This document shows, piece after piece, positions 1-10,334 of a DNA stretch of 64,000 nt. The notes below the pieces were generated by a model. That model did no database searches and had not been told where the DNA came from. It saw nothing but the letters and a program-made list of their open reading frames with translations. Position 1 is the first letter of the stretch, and every line of letters begins with the position of its first letter. The stretch is from Moraxella sp035181385 (GTDB lineage Bacteria; Pseudomonadota; Gammaproteobacteria; Pseudomonadales; Moraxellaceae), in the NCBI RefSeq assembly GCF_035181385.1, contig NZ_JAXCJK010000001.1, positions 372,001-436,000 of the forward strand, given 5' to 3'. The position numbers and the translations under genes are program-made.

Positions 1-330
1 AAAGATGGCATCTTAAAGCAAGTCGTGCCTGATATTGAACAATTGGCAAACCGCTATGAATTATTGTGGCAAATGCCCGACAATAATGGTTATTTGCGTT
101 TGGTTGGCATCATGCAAAAATTCATTGACCAAAGTATTTCAGCCAATACCAATTATGACCCATCAAAATTTGAAGGTGGCAAGGTGCCAATGAAAGTACT
201 GATTCAAGATCTCTTGACCGCCTATAAATTTGGTGTAAAAACCCTATATTACCACAACACGCGTGATGGTGCAGATGATTCACAAGGCGACATTGACGAT
301 GGTTGTGCAGGTGGTGCATGTAAACTATAA
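1..330 (+). CDS. nrdA: Ribonucleoside-diphosphate reductase alpha subunit, 3' end (partial)
   Basis: The reading frame is open from base 1, so only the last 109 residues of the large class Ia ribonucleotide reductase subunit (NDP to dNDP) are visible. The sequence has the C-terminal helical region of NrdA and ends in an Asp-Gly-Cys-x4-Cys tail. In this family the tail cysteine pair swings into the active site to re-reduce it and is itself recharged by thioredoxin or glutaredoxin. The partner nrdB is not next door: it lies about 21 kb away on the other strand at 21214-22344. The promoter is outside the window. Confidence 0.95.
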   Translation, partial: KDGILKQVVPDIEQLANRYELLWQMPDNNGYLRLVGIMQKFIDQSISANTNYDPSKFEGGKVPMKVLIQDLLTAYKFGVKTLYYHNTRDGADDSQGDIDDGCAGGACKL

Positions 331-424
331 GTACACCATAAATACATTGTAATTTCAATATATCAATAGATACAATCTAAGTGGGTAAAATTTACCAACT
401 TAGCTTTTTGATGTCAGTTTATGC

Positions 425-430
425 TATAAT
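425..430 (+). promoter_or_regulatory. Extended -10 promoter element of ybaB-recR
   Basis: A perfect TATAAT preceded by TGC forms an extended -10 box 45 bp before the ybaB start codon. No good -35 box sits at standard spacing, which is common with extended -10 promoters. It probably drives ybaB, recR and perhaps rnd. Confidence 0.55.
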
Positions 431-474
431 GAGTAAAATTTTGCTTAATTTTAACCAGATATAGGGAAAAAATC

Positions 475-807
475 ATGAACATTCAAGCACTCATGCAACA
501 AGCTCAAGCCATGCAAAAGCAAGTTGAAAAAAATGTCGAAGCTGCCAAAGCAAGCCTTGCTAATAAAGAAGTTCATGGCGAAGCGGGTAATGGTTTGGTA
601 AAAGTAACCATGACTGGTCGCCATGTGGTTAAGCGTCTTAGCATTGACCCAAGCCTAATGAATGATGAACCTGACATGATTGAAGACTTGGTGGCTGCTG
701 CCATCAACGATGCCGTTCGTCAAGCTGACGAACTATATGAAGAGGTTATGGCTGGTGCGACAACAGGCATGGGATTGCCAAAAGGTATGCAAGGTTTGTT
801 TGGCTAA
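475..807 (+). CDS. ybaB: YbaB/EbfC family nucleoid-associated protein
   Basis: 110 residues, the usual size for this family of small dimeric DNA-binding proteins that coat the nucleoid. The N-terminal third is a charged helix (residues 1-35, rich in Gln, Ala and Lys). It is followed by the conserved beta core with the typical Gly-x-Val-x-Val pattern (about residues 40-60) and an acidic helix (60-95). AGGGAAAA lies 6-8 bases before the ATG. The neighbour is recR, 17 bp downstream, and this ybaB-recR order is widely conserved, supporting both calls and a role close to recombination repair. Confidence 0.93.
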   Translation: MNIQALMQQAQAMQKQVEKNVEAAKASLANKEVHGEAGNGLVKVTMTGRHVVKRLSIDPSLMNDEPDMIEDLVAAAINDAVRQADELYEEVMAGATTGMGLPKGMQGLFG

Positions 808-824
808 AACTGAGTAACTGTTTC

Positions 825-1418
825 GTGCTAACTCCTAATTTTGCGAACTTAGTCAAAGAGCTACAACATTTGCCTGGCGTTGGACAAAAAACAGCTCAGC
901 GCATGGCATTGCAACTGCTCTCCAAAAAGCGGTTACAAGGCATCAGTCTTGCCCAAGCACTAGATACCGCCATGCGTAATATCGTTGAATGTCGCCATTG
1001 CCACTCATTTAGCGATGATGACATTTGCTCGATTTGTAGCGATGTGCGTCGTGATGAAACCTTACTATGCGTTGTTGAAAGTGCATCAGATGTGATGGCG
1101 GTTGAACAAAGTGGTGCATATCGAGGTAAGTATTTTGTCTTAGGTGGGCATTTATCCCCCATTGATGGCATCAATGCAGACGATTTACATATTGATGAGC
1201 TCATCTTTCGCCTAAAAAACAATCCCATTAAAGAATTGATTCTTGCCACAGGTGCGACCGTCGAAGGTCAAACAACCGCCTTTTTTATCAATGAAGCCGC
1301 CCGCCCCCATGTTGAAAAGATCACTCGTCTTGCCCAAGGCATTCCTATCGGTGGTGAGCTTGAATATGTTGATAGCCTAACCTTGCATCAAGCTCTACAA
1401 AATCGTGCCTTTATATAA
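825..1418 (+). CDS. recR: Recombination protein RecR
   Basis: 197 residues, the normal RecR length. It acts with RecF and RecO to load RecA on gapped single-stranded DNA. From the N-terminus one sees a helix-hairpin-helix (about 8-40, with LPGVGQKTAQRMA), a four-cysteine zinc finger (Cys 56, 59, 68, 71) and a Toprim domain (about 80-170, with the VVES...DVMA segment). The start is a GTG: the residues after it match the family N-terminus and the codon directly follows the short ybaB spacer. It is co-directional with ybaB and rnd. Confidence 0.96.
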   Translation: MLTPNFANLVKELQHLPGVGQKTAQRMALQLLSKKRLQGISLAQALDTAMRNIVECRHCHSFSDDDICSICSDVRRDETLLCVVESASDVMAVEQSGAYRGKYFVLGGHLSPIDGINADDLHIDELIFRLKNNPIKELILATGATVEGQTTAFFINEAARPHVEKITRLAQGIPIGGELEYVDSLTLHQALQNRAFI

Positions 1419-1435
1419 CATATAATTTGTACAAT

Positions 1436-2680
1436 ATGACCAATTTATCTGCCAATATCACCGACACCACCGACCGTTTTAATTTTTTTCGTGCCCATGA
1501 TGTGGACTTTCACGCCTTAAATGATTTACCCACCATATGGGTACGCACCGAAGATGAGTTGTACGCACTCATTGATGAGATTGACTCGGTTGATGTCGTT
1601 GCACTTGACACCGAATTCATTAAACGCACTACTTATTATCCAATTTTAGCACTGGTGCAGGTCAACACAGGGCGTGCAATTTATCTGGTAGATGCTCCCA
1701 AATTAGATTTAACTGAATTTTGGCAAGCACTCATTGAGGTACCAACGATGGTGTGGTATGCTTGCGGTGAGGATTTGGGTATTTTTTATTTACTTGCCAA
1801 AAATCCAGCCTTAACCAATATTTTTGATGTACAAATTGGCGTGGCTTATTTGACAGGCAAACTACAAGTAGGCTACGGTCAGGCAGTAAGCGAAATTTTA
1901 GGCATTGATCTGAACAAAGGCGAAAGTCAATCCGATTGGCTTATCCGCCCTCTAAGCCAAGAGCAAGAAGTGTATGCTGCCAACGATGTGCGTTATTTAC
2001 TCGCACTTTATGAAGCTGTAAAAGAAAAACTTCAACAAAATCAAGTCATTGAATATGTGTACGAAGACAGCAATCTATACGCCAAAGAGCTGCACGATAC
2101 CGCCAACATGGACGATGGCATACTGTATTTGGATTTTTGTGCACCTGAGTACAACCGCCTACAAATAGGGGTGCTAAAAGAGCTTGTATTGTGGCGTGAA
2201 TCACTTGCAAGAGCAATTAACGAACCAAGAACTTTCATCATTAGCAAGCAGGCAATGCGTGAGATTATTGAAACTTTGCCTGATAACATCAAGCTGTTGG
2301 CCAGAACCACCATCAATCGTGGTTCGCTACGCAAATATGGCGATGAAATTGTGCGGATCATTCACTCAGTAAAATCACAATCAGCAGATACCCTACCTCC
2401 TTTACCACCCCCTGTATATCGTAGCAAAGACAAACCCTTTAAAAAATTGCTTGACCAAGCCATCAGCGATTATAGCCATGTCATTCATGTTCCAGAGAAC
2501 ATACTGCTGCGTGGACGCTGGATTAATGATTTACTCATCATGGTCGCACAGGGCTCATCTGATGACCAGTTGCCACTTGGCTTGCAAGGATACCGAAAAG
2601 CGTGGACGATAGGCACGCTTTTACCATTGCTTCAACAATACAAACCACAAATTTTGGCAGGCATGAATTTAAATCAGTAA
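1436..2680 (+). CDS. rnd: Ribonuclease D
   Basis: About 414 residues. This 3'-5' exoribonuclease trims tRNA and other stable RNA precursors. The DEDD exonuclease domain spans about residues 35-210: the Exo I motif LDTEF carries the first Asp and Glu, and NDVRYLL near residue 190 carries the last acidic ligand. The HRDC helical domain follows at about 230-310. An in-frame TTG at 1427 would add three residues; the ATG is preferred because neither site has a clear ribosome-binding site. It starts 17 bp after recR and is followed by a strong terminator. Confidence 0.92.
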   Translation: MTNLSANITDTTDRFNFFRAHDVDFHALNDLPTIWVRTEDELYALIDEIDSVDVVALDTEFIKRTTYYPILALVQVNTGRAIYLVDAPKLDLTEFWQALIEVPTMVWYACGEDLGIFYLLAKNPALTNIFDVQIGVAYLTGKLQVGYGQAVSEILGIDLNKGESQSDWLIRPLSQEQEVYAANDVRYLLALYEAVKEKLQQNQVIEYVYEDSNLYAKELHDTANMDDGILYLDFCAPEYNRLQIGVLKELVLWRESLARAINEPRTFIISKQAMREIIETLPDNIKLLARTTINRGSLRKYGDEIVRIIHSVKSQSADTLPPLPPPVYRSKDKPFKKLLDQAISDYSHVIHVPENILLRGRWINDLLIMVAQGSSDDQLPLGLQGYRKAWTIGTLLPLLQQYKPQILAGMNLNQ

Positions 2681-2705
2681 GCTCGCCCTCCCCAAAGTAT
2701 TCATT

Positions 2706-2739
2706 AAAAAACCAGAACCTAAATAAGTTCTGGTTTTTT
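2706..2739. terminator. Bidirectional intrinsic terminator between rnd and gdhB
   Basis: A perfect 13-bp stem (AAAAAACCAGAAC / GTTCTGGTTTTTT) with an 8-nt loop. It has A and T runs on both sides, so it can stop transcripts of rnd (plus) and gdhB (minus), which converge here. Confidence 0.9.
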
Positions 2740-2757
2740 ATCGCTAAGCATCAAGGT

Positions 2758-5700
2758 TTATTGTGTCATGGCAGATACTTGTACAGGCAGTCTGGCAAAT
2801 AATGTTGCTGATTTTGCTGACAAACCTTGACTTTCTAGCATTTTGGCATAGGCAGTATCAATCAGATCTGATGAATCCGCCAGAGCACTGATCGTAATTG
2901 TCAATTTAGCCACATCAATCTGGTCGTTTACCATCAACAATGCCAAAATGGCACGCTGTAAATCACGACGCATGGCAATCTCAATGTCAAGTTGCAACTG
3001 AGCACTTACTTGATTATCAAGTAGCCCAATCTCATTCCAAAGCTTTTGCACACCAAAAGCATCACGCACCACCGCATAAGCTCGTGTGATGTCAGCAATG
3101 CTACGCCCTGTTTGCTTATAAATATCAAACACAGTTTCTATCCCCAAGCGATTCACCAGACCATTGGTCAGATAAGTACTGATGATTTCTCGGTGCAGAC
3201 GATGCTTGACCATCTCATCAAAATATGGTTTGTCTAACGCATTTGGGAAATATTTTCTTAGCTCATTTAAAAAATACGCATCATCTGCCAATGAACTTGA
3301 TAGCATTTCTTCATAGACCCACATTTTACCATATGCCAATAAAATCGCAAATTCTGGATTAGTGAGACCCAAATTTGCCAACCGACGCTCTTTTATCTCA
3401 TCATCGCTTGGCAAATACTCAATGGCACGGTCCAAACGACCTGCATTTTCCAAAAACTGCATGAAGTTTTGATGCTCTGGTAATCTAGATGGTGCCTCAC
3501 GCGATGACAATTCAATGGCTTGTGGTTGCAGATAGTTTTGGCGTAAAACAAGCTGTGCCACCTCGTCGGTCATGCTTTCAAGCAAAACATTACGCTGTTT
3601 AATCGTCATCTCATCCTGTTCAACGACTGCACCTAACAAAATCTTAATGTTTACCTCGTGGTCAGAGCAGTTCACACCTGCCGAGTTGTCAATAGCGTCA
3701 GTATAGATACGACCACCATTTTTGGCATACTCAATACGACCTTTTTGAGTACAGCCCAAGTTACCGCCCTCTCCTACTACTTTGGCACTCACCTCTCTGC
3801 CATTAACACGGATACAGTCATTGGTGCGATCGCCAACATCAGCGTGCTCTTCATCAGATGATTTGATATAAGTACCAATACCACCATTCCAAATCAAGTC
3901 CACAGGTGCTTTTAGCAAACGATTCAAAAGCTCGTTTGGTGTCAAGGTATCTTCTGCAATACCAAACGCCTCTTTCATCTGTGGCGTGATGGCAATGGAT
4001 TTATCCGTGCGATTAAAGATGCCGCCGCCTTCACTGATCAAAGTGACATCATAATCTGTCCACATTGAACGAGGCAAATTAAATAGACGCTGACGCTCAG
4101 CAAAAGAAGTCTTTGCATCTGGATTTGGATCAATGAAAATATGCAAATGATTAAAAGCGGCTTGCAAGCGGATATTTTTGGACAAAAGCATACCATTGCC
4201 AAATACATCACCTGACATATCACCAATTCCCACGACGGTAAATTCATCGCTGTTTTGAATGTCTTTGCCCATTAAGCGAAAATGACGCTTGACACTCTCC
4301 CACGCACCTCTTGCCGTAATACCCATGCCCTTATGGTCATAGCCTGCACTGCCACCAGAGGCAAAAGCGTCTTGCAACCAAAAGCCATACTCTGCCGACA
4401 ATTTATTAGCAATGTCTGAAAAAGTTGCTGTACCTTTATCGGCTGCCACCACCAGATAAGGATCATCTTCATCATGACGTACGGTATTGGCAGGTGGTAC
4501 AACTTTGCCATCAACCAAATTGTCTGTCAAATCAAGCAATCCACGAATGAAAGTCTGATAGCACGCCACACCCTCAGCTTGCCATTCTTCACGGCTTGAT
4601 GCCTTAGTGCGGTCTTTGCAAACAAAGCCACCTTTTGAACCCACAGGAACAATGACGGCATTTTTAACCATTTGAGCCTTAACAAGCCCCAGCACCTCGG
4701 TACGATAATCCTCCATGCGGTCAGACCATCTAAGACCACCACGCGCAACCTTACCACCACGCAAATGCACACCCTCTGTGCGTGCTGAATACACATAAAT
4801 TTCAAACATTGGTTTGGGCTTGGGCAGATGAGGAATTTGACTGGCAGCAAACTTAAACGACACCCGATCTTTACGATTACCCAATGGATCAACTTGATAA
4901 AAACTGGTACGAAGTAGTGCACCAATCAAATCTAAGAACCAACGAATGATACGGTCTTCGTCCAAGCTTTGAACTTTGGCCAGTTTGACATCAATGTCCT
5001 TTTGAACAGTGGCAATCACAAATTCACGCTCAATCACATCAGGCGACATCTTGGCATGAAATAGCTCAACCAATTTTTCACTCAGCTTGGGGTTTTTAAC
5101 CAATGTTGCGTGAATATAATCATTAGAAAATGGTGCACGAGCCTGAACCATATAACGAGATAATGCACGCAAAATCAGCACATCATAGGCATCTAGGCTG
5201 GTCGTTAAAATCAGTTCGTTCAGTTTATCCGACTCAATGTTGCCTTGCCAAATCTCACGCAAGCTGTCCTCAAACTGACGACGCACCACATCAAGATCAA
5301 TGCTGATACCATTGCGTAATTTTAGCTTGTATTCTTGTAGCCAAGCACTTTGATTATTGTCAAATTGGAAAGTCTGTGCACTTAACACCAATACACCAAA
5401 GTTCTCCAAAATCGGCAATACGAGCGATAAAATCAACGGTTCGCCTTGCCCATAAAGTTTTAAGGTCAGTCTATCCGCCCCTTCACCCACAGGCTGATAC
5501 AGTCGCCACACCATTGGATTATTTTCATTAATGACAAGCAATCGCTTAGTATCGGCAGCGGCGGTGTTGGCATCATAGCGTTCTTTGTAGGCCGCAGGAA
5601 TAAAATCCCCATACTCACGCATGATTCGGTTGGCTTCGCTTTCACCCAAGTCTTCACTAAGCACTTTTAGATACTCATCAGACCAATTTTGCATGAGTGT

Positions 5701-7161
5701 GGCAAGTTTATTTTCAAGCATGGCGGTATCCACAGGCTTGATATTTCCTGGAATGGTGCGTACATGAATATGCACTCGTGCATGGTGCAAGTCATTAAAC
5801 TCAGTAGTGAAATTTGATGACTGGCCACCATAGCTTTCGGTCAAAAGATTTTGAATTTTAATGCGTAACTGCGTATCAAATTTATGGCGTGGAACATACA
5901 CAAGGCAAGAGACAAAGCGTTGATAATGATCAATTCGTGTAAAAAGACGCAAGCGGTTTTTATCTTGTAATTGACTGATGGCACTTACCATTGGATACAG
6001 CTCATCAATGCCTGCTTGAAATAAGTCATCTCGTGGCAAGGTGTTGATGATGTGAGCCAGTTTTAAATAACTATGGCCATTCTTTGGCAAGCCCGACATA
6101 CCAAGGATTTGCTCAGCTTTTTCACGAAGTAGTGGGATATTATTCACACTCGTCTGATAAGCACGAGAGGTCAATAATCCTACAAAGCGATATTCACCAA
6201 TCAGCCTGCCATTACCATCATATTTATGAATGCCTAAAAAATCCATATAAACAGGGCGATGCACAGGTGATTCATGGCGAGACTTGGACAATAAAATCAC
6301 CCGTGGCAAGCTCAGTAGATGCTTTAACTGACCTGGCAAGCGATGAAAGCTTTGCGACAGCGTATCTGTTGATACTCCACGCAATACACCAAGACCGCTA
6401 CCACCCACCGAATACAATTTGGCGTCCTCACCCAATTCATCGAATCGATATTCACGAAAACCCATAAAAATAAAGTTATCATTACCAATCCAATCCAAAA
6501 ATTCCAGCACTTCTTCTTTAGAATGATACTTGGTTGGTATGGACGCATTTGCCATCTCATCACGAATGATGGTCAGCTTATCACGCATGATTGCCCAATC
6601 TGCAACAATGACATCTAGCGTGTGAATCTTGGCAAGCAATATCTCATGAATTTCATCAAGCACTTTGTCATCTTGGCGTGCAATTTCGCAATGAAGCAGT
6701 GAATACTGCTGGGCAATATCAGCACCACTTTCATCTGTCGTGGCGATATCAATGATATTGCCTGTTGCATCACGCACAACTTTAATGATGCTATTATGAA
6801 TACGCTTGACCGACACGCCCTTTTTTTCAAGACTCATCAACACGGTATCGGTCAGAAATGGGCGGTCAAACACCACCATCTGAATCACACTGTTTTTACT
6901 GGCAAAATAATGCTCATCGCTCACAGGGTTGATGACAGATAAGCGTGGGATTTGACCGTTGTGGTTTTGCAACTGGCTAAAATGGTGCAATGCCATGCCT
7001 GCCAAATCATAATCACTCAGCACACCTGCAACATCATGGTGTAGGTGCTCATAATAAATACAAATGAATTTGCTCAAAAGCTCGGGATTTTCATGGCTTT
7101 TGTCAATAGCGATGCCGATAATATTGGCAATGCGTTCATCATCAATTGTTAAGCTATTCAT
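2758..7161 (-). CDS. gdhB: NAD-specific glutamate dehydrogenase, large (GdhB/L-GDH type)
   Basis: 1467 residues. It catalyses NAD-dependent oxidative deamination of glutamate to 2-oxoglutarate, the catabolic direction in this family. The order is N-terminal ACT-like regulatory repeats (about 1-500), the catalytic GDH domain (about 660-1150, with the glycine-rich VPVGSKGGFVCK lysine motif near 800 and the nucleotide-binding VVGIGDMSGDVFGNGML motif), and a long helical C-terminal region. It is somewhat shorter than Pseudomonas homologues of about 1600 residues, but both ends look intact. It converges with rnd and diverges from xseA. Confidence 0.94.
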   Translation of the reverse strand: MNSLTIDDERIANIIGIAIDKSHENPELLSKFICIYYEHLHHDVAGVLSDYDLAGMALHHFSQLQNHNGQIPRLSVINPVSDEHYFASKNSVIQMVVFDRPFLTDTVLMSLEKKGVSVKRIHNSIIKVVRDATGNIIDIATTDESGADIAQQYSLLHCEIARQDDKVLDEIHEILLAKIHTLDVIVADWAIMRDKLTIIRDEMANASIPTKYHSKEEVLEFLDWIGNDNFIFMGFREYRFDELGEDAKLYSVGGSGLGVLRGVSTDTLSQSFHRLPGQLKHLLSLPRVILLSKSRHESPVHRPVYMDFLGIHKYDGNGRLIGEYRFVGLLTSRAYQTSVNNIPLLREKAEQILGMSGLPKNGHSYLKLAHIINTLPRDDLFQAGIDELYPMVSAISQLQDKNRLRLFTRIDHYQRFVSCLVYVPRHKFDTQLRIKIQNLLTESYGGQSSNFTTEFNDLHHARVHIHVRTIPGNIKPVDTAMLENKLATLMQNWSDEYLKVLSEDLGESEANRIMREYGDFIPAAYKERYDANTAAADTKRLLVINENNPMVWRLYQPVGEGADRLTLKLYGQGEPLILSLVLPILENFGVLVLSAQTFQFDNNQSAWLQEYKLKLRNGISIDLDVVRRQFEDSLREIWQGNIESDKLNELILTTSLDAYDVLILRALSRYMVQARAPFSNDYIHATLVKNPKLSEKLVELFHAKMSPDVIEREFVIATVQKDIDVKLAKVQSLDEDRIIRWFLDLIGALLRTSFYQVDPLGNRKDRVSFKFAASQIPHLPKPKPMFEIYVYSARTEGVHLRGGKVARGGLRWSDRMEDYRTEVLGLVKAQMVKNAVIVPVGSKGGFVCKDRTKASSREEWQAEGVACYQTFIRGLLDLTDNLVDGKVVPPANTVRHDEDDPYLVVAADKGTATFSDIANKLSAEYGFWLQDAFASGGSAGYDHKGMGITARGAWESVKRHFRLMGKDIQNSDEFTVVGIGDMSGDVFGNGMLLSKNIRLQAAFNHLHIFIDPNPDAKTSFAERQRLFNLPRSMWTDYDVTLISEGGGIFNRTDKSIAITPQMKEAFGIAEDTLTPNELLNRLLKAPVDLIWNGGIGTYIKSSDEEHADVGDRTNDCIRVNGREVSAKVVGEGGNLGCTQKGRIEYAKNGGRIYTDAIDNSAGVNCSDHEVNIKILLGAVVEQDEMTIKQRNVLLESMTDEVAQLVLRQNYLQPQAIELSSREAPSRLPEHQNFMQFLENAGRLDRAIEYLPSDDEIKERRLANLGLTNPEFAILLAYGKMWVYEEMLSSSLADDAYFLNELRKYFPNALDKPYFDEMVKHRLHREIISTYLTNGLVNRLGIETVFDIYKQTGRSIADITRAYAVVRDAFGVQKLWNEIGLLDNQVSAQLQLDIEIAMRRDLQRAILALLMVNDQIDVAKLTITISALADSSDLIDTAYAKMLESQGLSAKSATLFARLPVQVSAMTQ

Positions 7162-7368
7162 ACGCTTCCATCAGTTTTTGTTTATTTTAAAAAATTGGCA
7201 TGAAAACACGCCAATTAACGCATAAATTAACCAAACATCAATGCAAATGCAAATGGGAAATTATTGTTTAGTTATCATAAAAAATAATAAATAATAATTT
7301 TTTATACCAATTTCCTGATAAATATGAACAAAATATCATCATTAAGACCAAATCAAGATTAAGACTTG

Positions 7369-7396
7369 TTGATAAATCAATCGCTTGTGATATAGT
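7369..7396 (+). promoter_or_regulatory. Probable sigma-70 promoter of xseA
   Basis: TTGATA at 7369-7374 and TATAGT at 7391-7396 are spaced 16 bp, with the TATAGT about 20 bp before the first ATG of xseA. The 255-bp spacer (7162-7416) between divergent gdhB and xseA is otherwise AT-rich without a visible coding frame. Confidence 0.55.
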
Positions 7397-7416
7397 AGTA
7401 CTTAGAATTTAACGAG

Positions 7417-8940
7417 ATGTATGATAATTTTATGAGCACACAGGCCAAACGCATCGCCGACCTTGTCCAAAGTATCAGCACAACAGACAGCGATACCGAT
7501 GATTTACATGCCAAAATCTTAGCCCAGATGGATGATTTGAACGGTCTTCAAGACACAAAAAGCACACTACAAGACACGCATCTTGCTCTCAGTGATTACC
7601 TAGAAGCGGTAAAAATGGTCATCAGCGATACTTTTGACCATGAAGTATGGATACGCACCGAAGTGCGTGCAATATCATCTAAAGGTGGGCATTATTATTT
7701 TGAACTGGCTGAAAAAGATGATAACGACCAAATCATCGCAAGTTGCCGTGCTACGCTTTGGCGATATCGTGCGTCTGGCGTGCTGGCAAAATTTCATACC
7801 ACCACAGGACGCATACTTGAAGCTGGTACAAGCATACTCATTAAAGCCTCTGCCACCTTTCATGCACAATATGGTTTTAGCATCAATATCAGCGACATAG
7901 ACCCAACTTACACCATCGGTGAACTGGCAGCAGCCTACCACACCATGCTAAAACGCCTACACGATGAAGGCCTAACTCTACTAAATAAACATCTACCTAC
8001 ACCATTTGACATTCGCCATGTCATCGTCATCTCTCCAGAAAATGCCGCAGGATTGGGCGATTTTCGTCGTGAAGCAGACAGACTAGAAATGGCAAATGCG
8101 TGCCATTTTCATTATCATCATGCCACCTTTCAAGGCAATCATGCACCCAATGAAATTCGAATTGCCATCACACAAGCAATGGATAAATTTGTCAAAAAAT
8201 TTGGTCATTTGCCAGATTTGCTTGTCATCATTCGTGGTGGTGGTGCAGTGGGCGACTTGGCATACTTAAACGACTATGAGTTAGCCGCACTCATTGCCGA
8301 ACAAAAAGTACCTGTATGGGTAGGTATTGGACATGAACGAGATAAAGTGCTTATTGATGAAATGGCTCACACACGCTTTGACACACCATCAAAGGTGATC
8401 GGTGCAATAGAAAGACAGCTCCTTGAGATTACTCAAAATGCCAAGCTTAATATGCAGCACATTCAAGCACTTGGTCAATCTAAACTTATAACGGCCAAAA
8501 ATATAAGCAATAATGCCATGCAACGCAGTCAAGTCTCAGCATCAAAACTGATTCAATTGGCCAAAAAAGACAGTCAAAACCAAATGGCAACCACCAAACT
8601 TTTAGCCATCCATCAACTTGGTCAGCAAAAAATACACACAAACAACTTGCTCAATCAAAGCAAGGCACAATCAACCGCCAAGCTATCCCAAGTCAAAACA
8701 AAAACATCGCAATTTCTTAATCATCACAAAGTAATTACTAAGCAGCTACAACTAATGAGTGAGCATTGTCGATATTTACAAAGCATGATTTTGATTCAAC
8801 ACCCTGCCAAAACACTGGGTAAGGGTTATGCACTCATTCAGCAAGGTGGTCAATTCATCTCATCAAAATCAAAAGTAATACCTGATAAAGATATCATCAT
8901 TGAATTTTATGACGGCAAAATAACCACCACCCCAAAATAA
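7417..8940 (+). CDS. xseA: Exodeoxyribonuclease VII large subunit
   Basis: 507 residues. It is the catalytic large subunit of the single-strand-specific nuclease that processes mismatch and damage repair intermediates. There is a non-conserved N-terminal stretch of about 55 residues, then the OB-fold DNA-binding domain (about 60-160), then the catalytic core (about 170-330) with the IIRGGGAVGDLAYLND loop and the VGIGHERDKVLIDEMAHTR segment. A long helical Gln/Lys-rich coiled region (330-460) and a beta tail follow. The ATG at 7432 (MSTQ) is an alternative start. The small subunit xseB is not in this window. Confidence 0.93.
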   Translation: MYDNFMSTQAKRIADLVQSISTTDSDTDDLHAKILAQMDDLNGLQDTKSTLQDTHLALSDYLEAVKMVISDTFDHEVWIRTEVRAISSKGGHYYFELAEKDDNDQIIASCRATLWRYRASGVLAKFHTTTGRILEAGTSILIKASATFHAQYGFSINISDIDPTYTIGELAAAYHTMLKRLHDEGLTLLNKHLPTPFDIRHVIVISPENAAGLGDFRREADRLEMANACHFHYHHATFQGNHAPNEIRIAITQAMDKFVKKFGHLPDLLVIIRGGGAVGDLAYLNDYELAALIAEQKVPVWVGIGHERDKVLIDEMAHTRFDTPSKVIGAIERQLLEITQNAKLNMQHIQALGQSKLITAKNISNNAMQRSQVSASKLIQLAKKDSQNQMATTKLLAIHQLGQQKIHTNNLLNQSKAQSTAKLSQVKTKTSQFLNHHKVITKQLQLMSEHCRYLQSMILIQHPAKTLGKGYALIQQGGQFISSKSKVIPDKDIIIEFYDGKITTTPK

Positions 8941-8964
8941 AAACACAAAAAATAGGGGAGCCGA

Positions 8965-10311
8965 TTAAAAACCACCCACAGGAGAAAACTCAATACCTGT
9001 TTCAAGTTTGCCCTTTTGCATGATGAATAAAGCCTGCTCCAGCCACGCATCAGTCATTGGTGCAGGCGTGTCTTGCAGAGTGTCTTGTGCCAGATTGAAC
9101 TTCACATCAGGCTTAACGCCAATTTTATCAATTTGCTCAGCATTGGCGGTCAGATAGTGTGCGGTGGTAATTTTTACCGCTTGATTATCACCAATGGGAA
9201 TTACCGACTGCACTGAACCTTTGCCATAACTGGTCTCGCCGACGATGAGCGCGCGTTTTTGGGTTTGTAAACTGCTTGCCAGAACCTCTGCTGCTGATGC
9301 AGAATAGCGATTTTGCAAAATGATGAGTGGGATTTCGTCAAGCAAAGGCGAGCCTGTGGTGTTCATGACACGCTCAATGCCACTACGCCCCTGAACTTGG
9401 GTAACAACTTGGTTACGCATGAACAAAGATGCCACATCAACCGCTGATTCAAGCACACCGCCAGGGTTGTTACGCACATCAATAATCATGCCCTGTATCG
9501 GTAAACCTGCACCAGCAACTTTATTTAAAATCTGTTCACGAGTGTTGGTCTGAAACACAGGCAATTTAATAATAACAATCCCATCTTTCATCACCGCCTC
9601 AATCTTTGACTGCACATCATGCGTACGGACAAGCGTCTTGGTCAGCTTAGAACGACCAGACTTTGAGAAAGTAACATCGACTTTTGTTCCCAAAATACCA
9701 CTCAAAAGCTGTATCACATCGTTGGCTGTCTTATCGCCTGACAGACGCACATCACCAACTTGGTGCAGATAATCACCCACTGACAGCCCTGCCTTTTCGG
9801 CAGGTGAATCAGCAATCACCTTGGTAATCACCCAATGCCCCACATCAGCCTGCCACATCACACCAATGCCAATATCCGCCATCTTACCCATAGTAAATGA
9901 CTGTAAATTGGCAAAGGCATCAGCGTCCAAAAACTCAGCATGGCTATCCACCTTACGCAACATACCATCAATGGCGTGGTAAAACAGCTCATCATCGCTT
10001 TTTTCTCTTGGGTATTCTCGACGCACCAGATCAATCACAGACACAAAAGTTTTTAGTGTATTTGGTGAAATGGCGTTTAATGGCACACGGCCTTGATGCA
10101 GTCCATCAATGCCGTGCAAAGTATTCGGCTTGGTATCAAGCACATCAAGCGCAACGCCATTATTACCCTGTATTTGCCCCTCTTCAGATGTATCGCCACC
10201 AACGCCAAAAAAATTGACCACCTTGACTATCGGCTTGGGTAATTGTGCCTGTGCTGACAGTGGATTTGCCATCATCAGCATTAAAACAGTTAAAGCGGAT
10301 AATTTTTTCAT
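8965..10311 (-). CDS. ctpA: Carboxy-terminal processing protease (S41 family, CtpA type)
   Basis: 448 residues with a clear Sec signal peptide (Lys-Lys, then a hydrophobic stretch ending ...LSAQA near residue 22), so it acts in the periplasm. A PDZ domain lies at about 145-225 (GIGVMWQ ... AGLSVGDYL) and the peptidase domain at about 230-410. It carries the catalytic Ser in NRYSASAAEVLA and the catalytic Lys in GETSYGKGSVQS. The family trims C-termini of envelope proteins and peptidoglycan hydrolases. AGGA sits 5 bases before the ATG. It lies 23 bp downstream of gpmI and is probably in its transcript. Confidence 0.93.
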   Translation of the reverse strand: MKKLSALTVLMLMMANPLSAQAQLPKPIVKVVNFFGVGGDTSEEGQIQGNNGVALDVLDTKPNTLHGIDGLHQGRVPLNAISPNTLKTFVSVIDLVRREYPREKSDDELFYHAIDGMLRKVDSHAEFLDADAFANLQSFTMGKMADIGIGVMWQADVGHWVITKVIADSPAEKAGLSVGDYLHQVGDVRLSGDKTANDVIQLLSGILGTKVDVTFSKSGRSKLTKTLVRTHDVQSKIEAVMKDGIVIIKLPVFQTNTREQILNKVAGAGLPIQGMIIDVRNNPGGVLESAVDVASLFMRNQVVTQVQGRSGIERVMNTTGSPLLDEIPLIILQNRYSASAAEVLASSLQTQKRALIVGETSYGKGSVQSVIPIGDNQAVKITTAHYLTANAEQIDKIGVKPDVKFNLAQDTLQDTPAPMTDAWLEQALFIMQKGKLETGIEFSPVGGF

Positions 10312-10334
10312 ACAGTTCCTATTTAGTTTTAAAA